Below are positions 17,194-27,919 of a stretch of 64,000 bases of DNA, in pieces. The stretch spans positions 820,001-884,000 of the forward strand of contig NZ_LMGT01000001.1 in the NCBI RefSeq assembly GCF_001427825.1, given 5' to 3'. Positions within the stretch are counted from its first letter, which is position 1. Every line of letters begins with the position of its first letter. Under the pieces are notes generated by a model. The model was not told the DNA's origin and ran no database searches. It was given only the letters and a program-made list of their open reading frames with translations. This DNA is from Brevundimonas sp. Root608 (GTDB lineage Bacteria > Pseudomonadota > Alphaproteobacteria > Caulobacterales > Caulobacteraceae). The position numbers were made by a program, and so were the translations under genes.

Positions 17194-18480
17194 ATGAATA
17201 TCCTGCTGGTCGGATCGGGCGGGCGTGAGCACGCCCTGGCGTGGAAGATCGCCCAGTCGCCGCTGCTGCGGCGTCTGGTCATCGCGCCCGGCAATCCGGG
17301 CATGGAAAAGCTGGGCGAACTCGCGCCGCTGAAGGTCACGGACGCCGAGGGTCTGGTCGCCCTGGCGCGCGAGATGAAGGCCGACCTCGTCGTGGTCGGC
17401 CCCGAGACCGCGCTGGAGGCCGGACTGGCCGACCGGCTGGCCGCGACGGGCATTCCCTGTTTCGGGCCGACGGCGAAGGCGGCGCAGCTGGAAACCTCCA
17501 AGGCCTTCTCCAAGGCCTTCATGGAGCGGCACGACATCCCCACCGCCGGGTTCGGCGTCTATGAGCGGCTGCACGAGGCGCGTCAGGCGCTGTCGGTGTT
17601 CAAGCCGCCCTATGTGATCAAGGCCGACGGCCTCGCCGCCGGCAAGGGCGTGGCCATCAGCCCGAACAAGCGCGAGGCCGAGGCCGAGATCGAGCGGATG
17701 CTGGGCGGCCGGTTCGGAACCGCCGGCGCGCGGGTGGTCATCGAGGAATATATGGACGGCGAGGAGGGTTCGCTGTTCGCCGTGTGCGACGGCCAGCGGG
17801 CCGTGCTGCTGGGCGGGGCGCAGGACCACAAGCGCGCCTATGACGGCGACCTTGGGCCGAACACGGGGGGCATGGGCAGCTATTCTCCGGCGCCGGTGTT
17901 CACGCCCGAATTGGTCGAGGCGTCGGACCGGCTGATCGTCCAGCCGGTGGTGGCGGCGATGGCGGCCGAGGGCGCCCCCTATCGCGGGGTGCTGTACGTC
18001 GGGCTGATGGCGACCGAGGACGGGCCCAGGGTGGTCGAGTTCAACGCCCGCTTCGGCGATCCGGAATGCCAGGTGCTGATGATGCGGCTGGACGGGGACA
18101 TCGTGCCGCTGCTGCTGGCCTGCGCGCGCGGGGACCTGACCCGGGCCCCGATGCCAGCCTTCCGCGACGAGACGGTGATCTGCGTGGTGCTGGCCGCCTC
18201 GGGCTATCCCGACAGTCCGCTGGAGGGCTCGATCATCCGCGGGGCCGAGCAGGATTTCGGGCCCCATGTGCAGGTGTTCCACGCCGGCACGAAGCGGCGG
18301 CCGGACCGCCAGCTGGCGGCCGCCGGGGGACGGGTGCTGAACGTCTGCGCCCGCGGCAGGGATATCGCCGAGGCGCGGGAACGGGCCTATGCCGCGGTGA
18401 AGAAGATCGACTGGCCGAGCGGGTTTCACCGCACGGACATCGGCTGGCGGGCGCTGGAGCGGGGCCCTGGGGGGAACTGA
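17194..18480 (+). CDS. purD: Phosphoribosylamine-glycine ligase (GAR synthetase)
   Basis: A 428-residue ATP-grasp enzyme of de novo purine synthesis that joins glycine to phosphoribosylamine. The N-terminal MNILLVGSGGREHALAWK is diagnostic. VIKADGLAAGKGVAI, HKRAYDGDLGPNTGGMGS and FNARFGDPECQ are the ATP-grasp and metal-binding blocks. Length is normal. It ends 4 bases before the haemolysin-III gene. Confidence 0.98.
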   Translation: MNILLVGSGGREHALAWKIAQSPLLRRLVIAPGNPGMEKLGELAPLKVTDAEGLVALAREMKADLVVVGPETALEAGLADRLAATGIPCFGPTAKAAQLETSKAFSKAFMERHDIPTAGFGVYERLHEARQALSVFKPPYVIKADGLAAGKGVAISPNKREAEAEIERMLGGRFGTAGARVVIEEYMDGEEGSLFAVCDGQRAVLLGGAQDHKRAYDGDLGPNTGGMGSYSPAPVFTPELVEASDRLIVQPVVAAMAAEGAPYRGVLYVGLMATEDGPRVVEFNARFGDPECQVLMMRLDGDIVPLLLACARGDLTRAPMPAFRDETVICVVLAASGYPDSPLEGSIIRGAEQDFGPHVQVFHAGTKRRPDRQLAAAGGRVLNVCARGRDIAEARERAYAAVKKIDWPSGFHRTDIGWRALERGPGGN

Positions 18481-18484
18481 ATCC

Positions 18485-19147
18485 ATGACTGACGCCGTCC
18501 TGCCGCCCGAGCCGCCGAGCCATTATCGCGACGGCAAGGAGCGGCTGGCCGATCTGATCGTGCATCTGACCGGGCTGGCGCTGGCGCTGGTGGGCGGGGG
18601 GATGCTGCTGGGGCTGGCGATCGGCTTCGGCGACGCCGGAAGCCTGACGGCGGCGGCGATCTATGCGGTCGGACTGCTGACCATGCTGGGGCTGTCGACG
18701 GCCTATAATTTCGCCGCGCCGCAGTTCCAGCCGCTGCTGAGGCGGTTCGATCACGCCGGCATCTTCATCATGATCGCGGGGTCCTACACCCCGTTCACGA
18801 CCCAGCACCTGACCGGGGCCTGGGCGTGGGGGATGACCTCGGCGGTCTGGGGCACGGCCATCTTCGCCGCCCTGGCCAAGCTGTTCCTGCCCGGGCTCGG
18901 CAAGGGGTTCTGGATCGTCGTCTATCTGGCGCTGGGCTGGCTGATGGTCATCGCCATCCAGCCGATCCTGCAGAGCCTGGGCCTGGCGCCGTTGATCCTG
19001 ATGGCGGTCGGGGGCGTGCTCTATTCCGTCGGCGTGATCTTCTACGCCAACAAGGCGATGCGTTTCCGGCGCGCGATCTGGCACGGCCATGTCGTGGTGG
19101 CCGCCGCCGTCCACTGGGTCGCCGTGCTGCTGGCCGTGCTTAAATAG
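18485..19147 (+). CDS. Haemolysin III / PAQR-family membrane protein
   Basis: A 220-residue polytopic protein with seven likely membrane helices. It carries the TrhA/PAQR signatures RFDHAGIFIMIAGSYTPF (metal-site Asp/His region) and the late HGHVVVAAAVHW histidines. Bacterial members affect membrane energetics or fluidity; the haemolysin name is historical. It starts just after the purD stop, so translation is probably coupled. Confidence 0.9.
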   Translation: MTDAVLPPEPPSHYRDGKERLADLIVHLTGLALALVGGGMLLGLAIGFGDAGSLTAAAIYAVGLLTMLGLSTAYNFAAPQFQPLLRRFDHAGIFIMIAGSYTPFTTQHLTGAWAWGMTSAVWGTAIFAALAKLFLPGLGKGFWIVVYLALGWLMVIAIQPILQSLGLAPLILMAVGGVLYSVGVIFYANKAMRFRRAIWHGHVVVAAAVHWVAVLLAVLK

Positions 19148-19154
19148 ATCGGGC

Positions 19155-19868
19155 TCAGGCCCAGGCGAACAGCAGCCGGCCTTCGCCCATCCGCTCGCGC
19201 AGGGCGGGCAGGTCGGCGTGGGCGACCGAGAAACAGCCGTACGAGCGGCCCAGCTTGCCCTCCCGGGCGAGGAAGTCCGGGTCGGCGTAGTCGGCGCCAT
19301 GGATGATGATGGCGCGTTCCCTGGCGCGGTCGTTGGAATACTCGAGCCCGTCGAGCAGGACGTTCGGACCCTGCTGGGCGCCGTAGCCGGCCCCGGCGGT
19401 CGCATAGGCGCCGACCGAGGACTTGTAGCTGTCCGGCGTATTGCCGAACTCACGAGCGAAGCCGGTGTGCGCCGGGTCCGAGCCGCGGCCGTGGCTGGTG
19501 CGCATCAGCGTGATGGCGCCGCCGTGCAGATCGACCTCGTACAGCCGCTCGTCGCCGGAGAATTTCTGGAAGTCGACCAGATACATCCGGTCGCGGCGGG
19601 AGATCCGGTCCTTGTGGACGTCGAGGGCGGCGAGGGCGCGGTCCATCAGCTCCTGGCGGACCTGGCCGCGCGGATCGAGCGGGCGTGTGGTGTTCAGCGC
19701 GGCGGTGATGGTTTCGGGCGGTTGCGAGAGGGTGATGGTCGGAACCTGGGTCCGGGCCAGGGCCGGAAGCGGCTGAAACGCCGTCGTCCGCGTCGCGGCC
19801 GAGGCCGTGGCGCAGCCCGACAGGAGCGCTGCGCCGCCCAGAATGAATCCACGTCTTGCTAGCCGCAT
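19155..19868 (-). CDS. L,D-transpeptidase catalytic-domain lipoprotein
   Basis: A 237-residue exported protein of the murein L,D-transpeptidase family. The leader combines RRGF with a lipobox (LLSGC, Cys 19). The catalytic region reads HGADYADPDFLAREGKLGRS and then YGCF, with Cys near residue 212 and an upstream His, as expected for YkuD-like chemistry. The product would cross-link or trim peptidoglycan stems. ATG 19868 is used because the leader begins there. Confidence 0.86.
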   Translation of the reverse strand: MRLARRGFILGGAALLSGCATASAATRTTAFQPLPALARTQVPTITLSQPPETITAALNTTRPLDPRGQVRQELMDRALAALDVHKDRISRRDRMYLVDFQKFSGDERLYEVDLHGGAITLMRTSHGRGSDPAHTGFAREFGNTPDSYKSSVGAYATAGAGYGAQQGPNVLLDGLEYSNDRARERAIIIHGADYADPDFLAREGKLGRSYGCFSVAHADLPALRERMGEGRLLFAWA

Positions 19869-19988
19869 GCGACGCCCCTCGCACGTTTCGGAAGCACGGG
19901 TTGTTTCAGGTCGTAACGGCCGGATCAACCTGAGCCTTGGCGAAACGGCCCGGACGTCTAAGGTGCGCGTCTTGTCCAGGAGGGTTTC

Positions 19989-21305
19989 GTGAAGTCGATC
20001 ACATCGTTGCTGGCGGCCGCGGCCGTGTTGATGGCCACAGGCGTCGCGGCGCAAACGCCCGCTATCGCGCCGGTTTCGCCCGCGGAGGGAACGACGTTCG
20101 TCCAGATCGGCCGGCTGCTGGCCGATCCGGCGACCGGCGTTGTGCAGCGCGATAAAACTCTCGTGATCAGAGGGAACCAGGTCGTCGAAGTGCGCGACGG
20201 CTTTGTCGGGGAAGGCCGGATCGTCGACCTGCGCGACTCATTCGTGCTGCCCGGACTGATCGACAGCCATGTGCACCTGACCAGTCAGCAGAACCCGAAC
20301 GGGCGGCTGGAGACGGTGACCCAGTCCAATTCCGAACAGGCCATGGTCGGGGCCCGCTATGCGCGGCGCACCCTGATGGCGGGGTTCACGACGGTGGCGG
20401 ACCTGGGGGCGACCAATGAGTCGATCTTCGCCCTGAGGGAGGCCGTGCGCCGCGGCGACGTGCCGGGCCCGCGGATCATCGCCTCGGGCTCGGCCGTCTC
20501 GGTTCACGGCGGGCACGGCGACATCAACGGCTACCGCGAAGACGTCATGCACCTGCTGTCGGACGAGAGCGTCTGCTCGGGCGTGGACGACTGCATGCGG
20601 GCGGTGCGGCTGCAGGTCCGTTCGGGCGCCGACATCATCAAGATCACGGCCACGGGCGGGGTGCTGTCGAATACGGCGGCGGGCCTGGGCCAGCAGTTCT
20701 CGGACGAGGAGCTGGCGGCCATCGTCGGCGCGGCGCACCGGATGGGGCGCCAGGTGACGGCGCATGCCCACGGCGTGGACGGGATCAACGCCTTCCTGCG
20801 CGCCGGCGGCGACTCGATCGAGCACGGCACCTATCTGGACGACGAGTCCATCCGCCTGTTCCGGCGCGAGGGGACGTATCTGGTGCCGACCCTGCTGGCG
20901 GGCGACTTCGTGGGCCGGATCGCTTCGGGACCGAACAATTTCTTCACCCCGGCGCAGACGGCCAAGGCCTTGGAAGCGGGCCCGAAGATGCTGGACATGG
21001 CGCGGCGCGCGCATGACGGCGGGGTGCGGATCGCGTTCGGCACCGACACCGGGGTTTCGGCCCATGGCGACAACGCCCAGGAGTTCGCCCTGCTGGTGCG
21101 CGCGGGCCTGACGCCGCTGGAGGCGGTGCAGGCGGCGACCGTCGGGGCCGCGGCGCACCTGCGGATCTCGAACGAGGCCGGGCGCATCGCGGCGGGCATG
21201 CCGGCGGACCTGATCGCGGTGACGGGCGATCCGCTGAGCGACGTGACGGAGCTCGAGCGGGTGCGGTTCGTGATGCGGGGCGGGATCGTCTACCGGGCGG
21301 AATAG
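19989..21305 (+). CDS. Secreted amidohydrolase (Xaa-Pro/Xaa-Arg dipeptidase-like)
   Basis: A 438-residue binuclear metallo-amidohydrolase with a signal peptide (to about residue 21, VAAQ). Metal ligands are HVH (94-96), the probable carboxylated Lys218 (DIIKITATGG), His near 259-261, EHG (His279) and Asp353 (FGTD). This pattern matches the group that includes Caulobacter Cc2672, which removes C-terminal Lys/Arg from peptides. The exact specificity is not readable. Its end overlaps convergent lpxK by 16 bases. Confidence 0.88.
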   Translation: MKSITSLLAAAAVLMATGVAAQTPAIAPVSPAEGTTFVQIGRLLADPATGVVQRDKTLVIRGNQVVEVRDGFVGEGRIVDLRDSFVLPGLIDSHVHLTSQQNPNGRLETVTQSNSEQAMVGARYARRTLMAGFTTVADLGATNESIFALREAVRRGDVPGPRIIASGSAVSVHGGHGDINGYREDVMHLLSDESVCSGVDDCMRAVRLQVRSGADIIKITATGGVLSNTAAGLGQQFSDEELAAIVGAAHRMGRQVTAHAHGVDGINAFLRAGGDSIEHGTYLDDESIRLFRREGTYLVPTLLAGDFVGRIASGPNNFFTPAQTAKALEAGPKMLDMARRAHDGGVRIAFGTDTGVSAHGDNAQEFALLVRAGLTPLEAVQAATVGAAAHLRISNEAGRIAAGMPADLIAVTGDPLSDVTELERVRFVMRGGIVYRAE

Positions 21306-22312
21306 GATCGGACCGCCCCCAGCAGCAGCCGCTGGAAGGCGGCCTCGTCCTCGAACGTCGCCTTGACCGGCCACGACAGCACCCGGCCGCGCCACGCGGG
21401 CGGCAGGCGGAACCAGTCCTTTTCGGTGGTGACCAGCCGGGCTTTGAAATGCGAGGCGCGGTCGGCGAGAAAGGCCAGGTCGGCCTCGCGGAAGGCGGCG
21501 TGGTCGGGGAAGGGGGCGAAGTCGACCAGTTCGGCGCCGGCGGCGTCGAGGGCGCGTTCGACCTTCCACGGCTTGGCGATGCCGGCGAAGCCGACGATCG
21601 GCCCCCGGGGCGGCGGGCCCGCGGGCATGAGCCGGGCGATATGGACCGGCAGGTCGCCGAAGGCCTCGAGCAGTTCCGGATCGGCGCCCGGGGCGTCGGC
21701 CGGGAGCAGCACGACCACGGCGTCGGCGCGGGCCAGGCCGTGCCGGAGCTTCTCGCGCATCGGACCCGAGGGAAACACCGAGCCGTCGCCGAAAGGCCAT
21801 TCGTCGCCCCGGGTCTCGCCGTCGACGACGACGAGGCTGAGGGTCTTCTCGAGGGTCGGGTTCTGGTGAGCGTCGTCGAGGACCATGACCTGGGCGCCGG
21901 CCGCCGCCGCAGCGCGGGCGCCGGCGACGCGGTCATGGGCGATCCAGGTCGGGCCGCCGAGGGCCAGCATCAGGGGCTCGTCGCCGACATCGGCGGCGGT
22001 GTGGATGGCGGGGTCGACCCGGGTCGGCTCGCGCAGCGATCCGCCATAGCCGCGCGACAGGCCATGGGCGTCGACGCCGGCCTCGTGCAGCAGGCGGATG
22101 GCCTCGCGGGTCACCGGGGTCTTGCCCGAGCCGCCGACGGTCAGATTGCCGACCGAGATCACCGCCACGCCCGGATCCACCGGCGTGGCGCGGGCGATGC
22201 GGCGCGCCGTGGCCGTCGCCCAGACCCATGACAGGGGCTTGAGCAGGGTGCGGGCGACCGCGCCGTGGCGGGCGTCGCGCGTATACCACCAGCGGGGGGT
22301 GTTCAGCTTCAT
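21290..22312 (-). CDS. lpxK: Tetraacyldisaccharide 4'-kinase
   Basis: LpxK phosphorylates the 4' position of the lipid A disaccharide at the inner membrane. The 340-residue frame has the P-loop GNLTVGGSGKTP (about 55-66), the SRGYGG motif and VMVLDDAHQNP. The start is set at MKLNTPRWWY (22312), which overlaps the waaA stop (ATGA). Last gene of the lipid A operon. Confidence 0.96.
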   Translation of the reverse strand: MKLNTPRWWYTRDARHGAVARTLLKPLSWVWATATARRIARATPVDPGVAVISVGNLTVGGSGKTPVTREAIRLLHEAGVDAHGLSRGYGGSLREPTRVDPAIHTAADVGDEPLMLALGGPTWIAHDRVAGARAAAAAGAQVMVLDDAHQNPTLEKTLSLVVVDGETRGDEWPFGDGSVFPSGPMREKLRHGLARADAVVVLLPADAPGADPELLEAFGDLPVHIARLMPAGPPPRGPIVGFAGIAKPWKVERALDAAGAELVDFAPFPDHAAFREADLAFLADRASHFKARLVTTEKDWFRLPPAWRGRVLSWPVKATFEDEAAFQRLLLGAVRSYSAR

Positions 22313-23604
22313 CGGCGGCCTCGCAGCGGGGGGCGGGGCAGCAGGGGTTCGACCACATCCCACAGCCGGTCGAGGCCCGAGCCGGCCTCGGCGGCGGCGC
22401 GGCGGCCGCGTTCGCCCATGCGTTTGGCCCCGGCGTCATCGGCCAGCAGGGGGGCGATGACGGCGGGCAGGTCCCACGGCGCCTGAACCACCGTCAGGCC
22501 CCCGGCCGCGACCAGGGCGTCGGCGACGGCGGCCCAGTTGGTCATGTCCGGACCGGTGACGGCGGGCTTGCCGAGGCGGGCCGGCTCGAGCGGATTGTGG
22601 CCGCCCACGGGGGGCTTCTCCAGCGCGGCGGAGAAGGAGCCGCCCATCACCACGACGTCGGCCAGCCGCAGGAACAGGCCCATCTCGCCGAGGGTGTCGG
22701 CGACATAGAGGTCGGTGTCGCGGTCGGGCTCGCGTCCCTCGGAGCGGAGGGCGAAGCGGTAGCCGTCGCGGGTCAGGGCGGCGGCGATCGCGGGGGTGCG
22801 TTCGGGATGGCGCGGCACAATGATGAGACACAGCCGGTCGGCCAGCTTGTCGAGGGCGCGGACGAGCGCGATCTCCTCGCCGTCATGGGTGCTGGCGGCG
22901 ACGACCACGGGCCGGTCGCCGATGGCGGCGCTGAGGCGGGTGAAGGCGGCGGCGTCGTGCGGCGGCGCCTCGCCCGAAAGCTTCAGGTTCACCTGGCCGT
23001 CGATCCGGGCGCCGAGGCTTTCCAGTCGGGCGGCCGAGGTCTCGTCCTGCGGCAGGATGCGGTCGAAGGCGGAGAGGATTTCCCGCACCGCGCCGGGGAA
23101 ACGGCGCCAGCCGGCGACGGTCTTTTCGGTGATGCGGGCGCTGGCGAGGACCAGTCCGACGTCGCGTTTGCGGGCCGCGAGGATCAGGTTGGGCCACAGC
23201 TCGCTCTCGACGAAGACGGCCAGCGACGGCTTCCAGTGGTCGAGGAAGGCGGCGACGGCCCCGGGGGCGTCGACGGGGGCGAACTGGTGGATGACGCCGG
23301 GGGGCAGGCGGCGGGCCAGAAGCGTGGCCGAGGTCAGGGTGCCGGAGGTGACCAGCACGGTCAGGTCGGGCCGCGCCTGCCGCAGCCGCTCCACAACGGG
23401 CAGCAGGGACAGGGTTTCTCCGACGCTGACGCCGTGCAGCCAGACGAGATCGCCGGCCGGCCGGGCGACCGAGGTCAGGCCGAGGCGTTCATCGACCCGG
23501 GCGGGGTCTTCCTTGCCCTGTTTGGCGCGGGCGTCGAGCAGGCGCGGGGCCAGCGGCTCCAGCATCCGGGTCAGCAGGCGGTAGACGATCAGGGCCGGGC
23601 TCAC
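22309..23604 (-). CDS. waaA: Kdo transferase
   Basis: A 431-residue membrane-anchored glycosyltransferase that adds Kdo to lipid IVA. Family blocks are visible: WLHGVSVGE near residue 55, FVESELWPNLI (catalytic Glu), VAASTHDGEE and GGHNPLEPA. The start is GTG 23604, one base after the stop of the DUF374 gene; the end overlaps lpxK. Confidence 0.95.
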   Translation of the reverse strand: MSPALIVYRLLTRMLEPLAPRLLDARAKQGKEDPARVDERLGLTSVARPAGDLVWLHGVSVGETLSLLPVVERLRQARPDLTVLVTSGTLTSATLLARRLPPGVIHQFAPVDAPGAVAAFLDHWKPSLAVFVESELWPNLILAARKRDVGLVLASARITEKTVAGWRRFPGAVREILSAFDRILPQDETSAARLESLGARIDGQVNLKLSGEAPPHDAAAFTRLSAAIGDRPVVVAASTHDGEEIALVRALDKLADRLCLIIVPRHPERTPAIAAALTRDGYRFALRSEGREPDRDTDLYVADTLGEMGLFLRLADVVVMGGSFSAALEKPPVGGHNPLEPARLGKPAVTGPDMTNWAAVADALVAAGGLTVVQAPWDLPAVIAPLLADDAGAKRMGERGRRAAAEAGSGLDRLWDVVEPLLPRPPLRGRR

Positions 23605-23605
23605 G

Positions 23606-24292
23606 TCACACGCGCTCCAGGCCGACGAGGGCGTCGGCGGCGGCCTCGACGGCGGTCAGCCGTCCGGCCCAGGCGCGGGCCACATCGGCCAGTTCGGCCC
23701 CCTCCGGATAGCGGTCGACATCCCAGACGATGGCGCCGCGTCCGAATGGCAGGGGCAGCAACGCCCGGTCCCAGCTCCTGAGCCGGATCGCCGGATTGCA
23801 GGACAGGCCGATGAACAGCACCGGCGCCTTCGAAAGTTTGGCCAGCAGAGGCATGCCCTCGGCCATCTCGCGCATCGGGCCGCGCGGGCCGTCGGGGGTG
23901 ATGGCCAGGGCGCCGATCTTGAGCTGGCGCAGGCCGTCGCGCAGGGCCTGGGAGCCGCCCTTGGCCCTGTCGGCCTTGTCCTTGTTGGAGGAAGAGCCGC
24001 GGATGGCCGGGAAGCCCTGCCGGGCGACGGCCCTGGCGATGAACTGGCCGTCGGGGCTGAGGGAGATCAGGGCCTTGGCCGGCTGGGCTCTGTCCAGCGG
24101 CCAGCAGGCGGGGCTGAGGCCGATCCGCGAATGCCAGAAGGCGCACAGCACGCCGCCGCCGTCGGCCCAGACTTTTTCGGCCACGGCCTCGTTCTCGTGC
24201 GTCCAGCGGATGGTGGCGAAGCAGAAACGCATCCATTGGGCCAGGGTCCAGGCCAGGACGGCCTGGATGAGGGGGTTGCGGAGGGGTCTCAT
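23606..24292 (-). CDS. DUF374 lysophospholipid-acyltransferase-like protein
   Basis: A 228-residue protein of the DUF374 group, related to membrane acyltransferases. Visible features are an N-terminal hydrophobic helix, CAFWHSRIGLSP (His of the active-site region), SPDGQFIAR, RGSSSNKDK and ITPDGPRGP. Members sit in lipid A loci, and a late acyl transfer to lipid A or a phospholipid is likely. It is followed without a gap by waaA. Confidence 0.85.
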   Translation of the reverse strand: MRPLRNPLIQAVLAWTLAQWMRFCFATIRWTHENEAVAEKVWADGGGVLCAFWHSRIGLSPACWPLDRAQPAKALISLSPDGQFIARAVARQGFPAIRGSSSNKDKADRAKGGSQALRDGLRQLKIGALAITPDGPRGPMREMAEGMPLLAKLSKAPVLFIGLSCNPAIRLRSWDRALLPLPFGRGAIVWDVDRYPEGAELADVARAWAGRLTAVEAAADALVGLERV

Positions 24293-24311
24293 GACGCGCC
24301 GCTTTCCAGAA

Positions 24312-24446
24312 CCGTCACCCTCGGGCTTGACCCGAGGGCCAGATGTAGAGCCGCACGGTCGTCGTGCCGGCCCTCCGGACGGTGGAGCAACGCCGGGCGT
24401 CGAGAGGCCGATGGTCCGATCCTCGGGTCAACCCCGAGGATGACGG
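24312..24446 (-). repeat. Inverted palindromic intergenic element
   Basis: The two ends, CCGTCACCCTCGGGCTTGAC (from 24312) and the mirror copy ending ...GAGGATGACGG at 24446, are imperfect reverse complements. Each arm is itself a palindrome of the CCTCGGG...CCCGAGG type. Between them lies about 75 bases of GC-rich sequence. Elements of this form are dispersed in many alphaproteobacterial genomes. It lies between msbA and the DUF374 gene and could form a stable hairpin in their transcript. Confidence 0.8.
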
Positions 24447-24473
24447 CGGGAGGGCGGAGCGAGGGAGGCAAGT

Positions 24474-26321
<1,848 letters not shown>

Positions 26322-26478
26322 CGGTCCGAGGTCGGACGGCTCGGGAGGGAAGTCAAGCGGTGTCGACCTTGTCGCGGTTGTCGTGGTTGTGGCCGGGCGA
26401 GTGTCGATCATGTCTCACACGAATTGTCTCGCCTGCCCGACGGTGGCGTCGTGCCGCGGTGGAGGCTATCTCACCCCC

Positions 26479-27144
26479 ATGCCCCGTTACGACCTCACCA
26501 CCCCGGCCGGCCGGTTCAAGGCCCGGTGGGACTATGTCTGGAAGGATCACGCCTTCCTGCGCCGGTGGTTCATGAACGCCCACTGGCTGGGGCCCGATCT
26601 GGTGCGGACCAACCAGCCGTCGCCGCGCCAGCTGGCGTACTGGAAGACGCAGGGGATCAGGACGGTCATCAACCTGCGGGGTGCGCGGGACGAGGCCTAT
26701 TATGCGCTGGAGAAGGAGGCCTGCGAACGGCTCGGCCTGACCCTGATCGACGCGCCGCTGGACTCGCGCGATCCACCGCAGAAGGACCGGGTGCACCGGG
26801 CGCGCGAACTGTTCCGGACCATCGACTATCCGGTGCTGATCCACTGCAAGTCAGGGGCGGACCGGGCCGGGATGATGGCGGTCTTCTATCGCCACTTCCA
26901 TCTGGGCGAACCGATCAGCGTGGCCATCGACCAGCTGTCGAAAAAATACCTGCACCACCGCGAGGGGCTGACCGGGGTGCTGGACTATACGCTGGAGAAA
27001 TACCTGAAGGAGGTCGAGCCGACGGGGGTCAGCTTCATCGACTGGATCGACAGCGACGCCTACGACCCGAAGGCGATCCGGGCCGAGTTCAAGGCCGGCT
27101 GGTGGGGCACGGTCCTGACCGAGAAACTGCTGAAGCGGGAGTAG
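26479..27144 (+). CDS. Dual-specificity/tyrosine phosphatase-like protein (CtpA-like)
   Basis: A 221-residue protein with the CX5R phosphatase loop HCKSGADRAG (Cys123, Arg129) and a candidate acid in LDSRDPP (Asp96). No signal peptide or membrane helix is evident. It is the only plus-strand gene inside the lipid A block and is divergent from msbA. It recalls Caulobacter CtpA, an essential tyrosine-phosphatase homologue linked to outer-membrane integrity and lipid A; that equivalence is inferred. GGAGG lies 13 bases before ATG 26479, rather far, so an earlier start is possible. Confidence 0.78.
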   Translation: MPRYDLTTPAGRFKARWDYVWKDHAFLRRWFMNAHWLGPDLVRTNQPSPRQLAYWKTQGIRTVINLRGARDEAYYALEKEACERLGLTLIDAPLDSRDPPQKDRVHRARELFRTIDYPVLIHCKSGADRAGMMAVFYRHFHLGEPISVAIDQLSKKYLHHREGLTGVLDYTLEKYLKEVEPTGVSFIDWIDSDAYDPKAIRAEFKAGWWGTVLTEKLLKRE

Positions 27145-27150
27145 GCGGCG

Positions 27151-27381
27151 TCAATCCCACGGCCGGGTCGGGTCGCGCGGGCCTGTCGAGGCCGGCGGCG
27201 GCGGGTCCTTGCCCTCCACGCCGGCGGCCCGCCTGGCCTCCCGACCTTCCGGCGACCGGTTGATCCAGCTTTTCCAGCCGCGCGCGCCGCGCCACACCCC
27301 GATCCACAGCACCAGCGCCATCAGCAGGAAGACGAGGGAGGCGATTTCCTCGCCGCCCAGGGTGCGTCCGAACAGGGTCAT
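27151..27381 (-). CDS. Small membrane protein
   Basis: A 76-residue protein with one hydrophobic helix (IASLVFLLMALVLWIGVW) after a short N-terminus, and a proline-rich, polar tail. Its start overlaps the end of the next upstream gene by four bases, so the two are probably translated together. Not recognised. Confidence 0.6.
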   Translation of the reverse strand: MTLFGRTLGGEEIASLVFLLMALVLWIGVWRGARGWKSWINRSPEGREARRAAGVEGKDPPPPASTGPRDPTRPWD

Positions 27382-27602
27382 GGCTGCGGATCGCGGGGCA
27401 GGTCGCGGACCGGGGGCGCGTCGGCGAAGGCGTCGGCGCGGGGAATCGGGCGGGCCGGCTCACCCGGGGTGACGGGGTCGTTCCAGGCGGTGTCGCCTTC
27501 CTGCGGGCCCACGCGCGGGGAGTCCGGCTTGCGGCGGGTGGCCCAGACGACGATGGCGACGCCGAGGGCGACGAGGGCCAGGACGATCAGGGTGGGAGTC
27601 AT
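27378..27602 (-). CDS. Small single-pass membrane protein
   Basis: A 74-residue product: N-terminal helix (LIVLALVALGVAIVVWA), basic stop-transfer (TRRK), then a Pro/Asp-rich cytoplasmic tail. It overlaps the downstream small membrane gene (ATGA). Not recognised; the pair could form a small membrane complex. Confidence 0.62.
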   Translation of the reverse strand: MTPTLIVLALVALGVAIVVWATRRKPDSPRVGPQEGDTAWNDPVTPGEPARPIPRADAFADAPPVRDLPRDPQP

Positions 27603-27670
27603 GGGATTTCTCCGCTTTCAGGCGTGGCAATATACGCCTGAAAGCGTCCCAGGCCGAGGGGGAGTTCCGC

Positions 27671-27919
27671 TCAGTGGGCGTGGTCGTCGCCGCGCGGATC
27701 GATCATCCGGTGCGCGTGGAGGATGAAATACCGCATATGCGCATTGTCGACCGTGGCCTGGGCCCGGGCCTTCCACGCCTTGCGGGCTTCCTCGTAGTTG
27801 GGGAAGGCGCCGACGAATTCGACCTTGGACAGATCGCGGAACACCGGGGCGTCGAGGTGGCGCAGCTCGCCGCCGATGACGAGGTGCAGCAGCTGGGGGG
27901 CGTTGGATTCGGTGGTCAT
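27671..27919 (-). CDS. DUF4170 domain protein
   Basis: An 82-residue protein matching DUF4170: LHLVIGGELRHLDAPVFRDL, then EFVGAFPNYEEARKAWKARAQATVD and a His-rich end. The fold resembles a small SH3-like/RNA-binding unit, function unknown. ATG 27919 overlaps the stop of cysQ; a longer upstream frame is just cysQ shadow. Confidence 0.85.
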   Translation of the reverse strand: MTTESNAPQLLHLVIGGELRHLDAPVFRDLSKVEFVGAFPNYEEARKAWKARAQATVDNAHMRYFILHAHRMIDPRGDDHAH

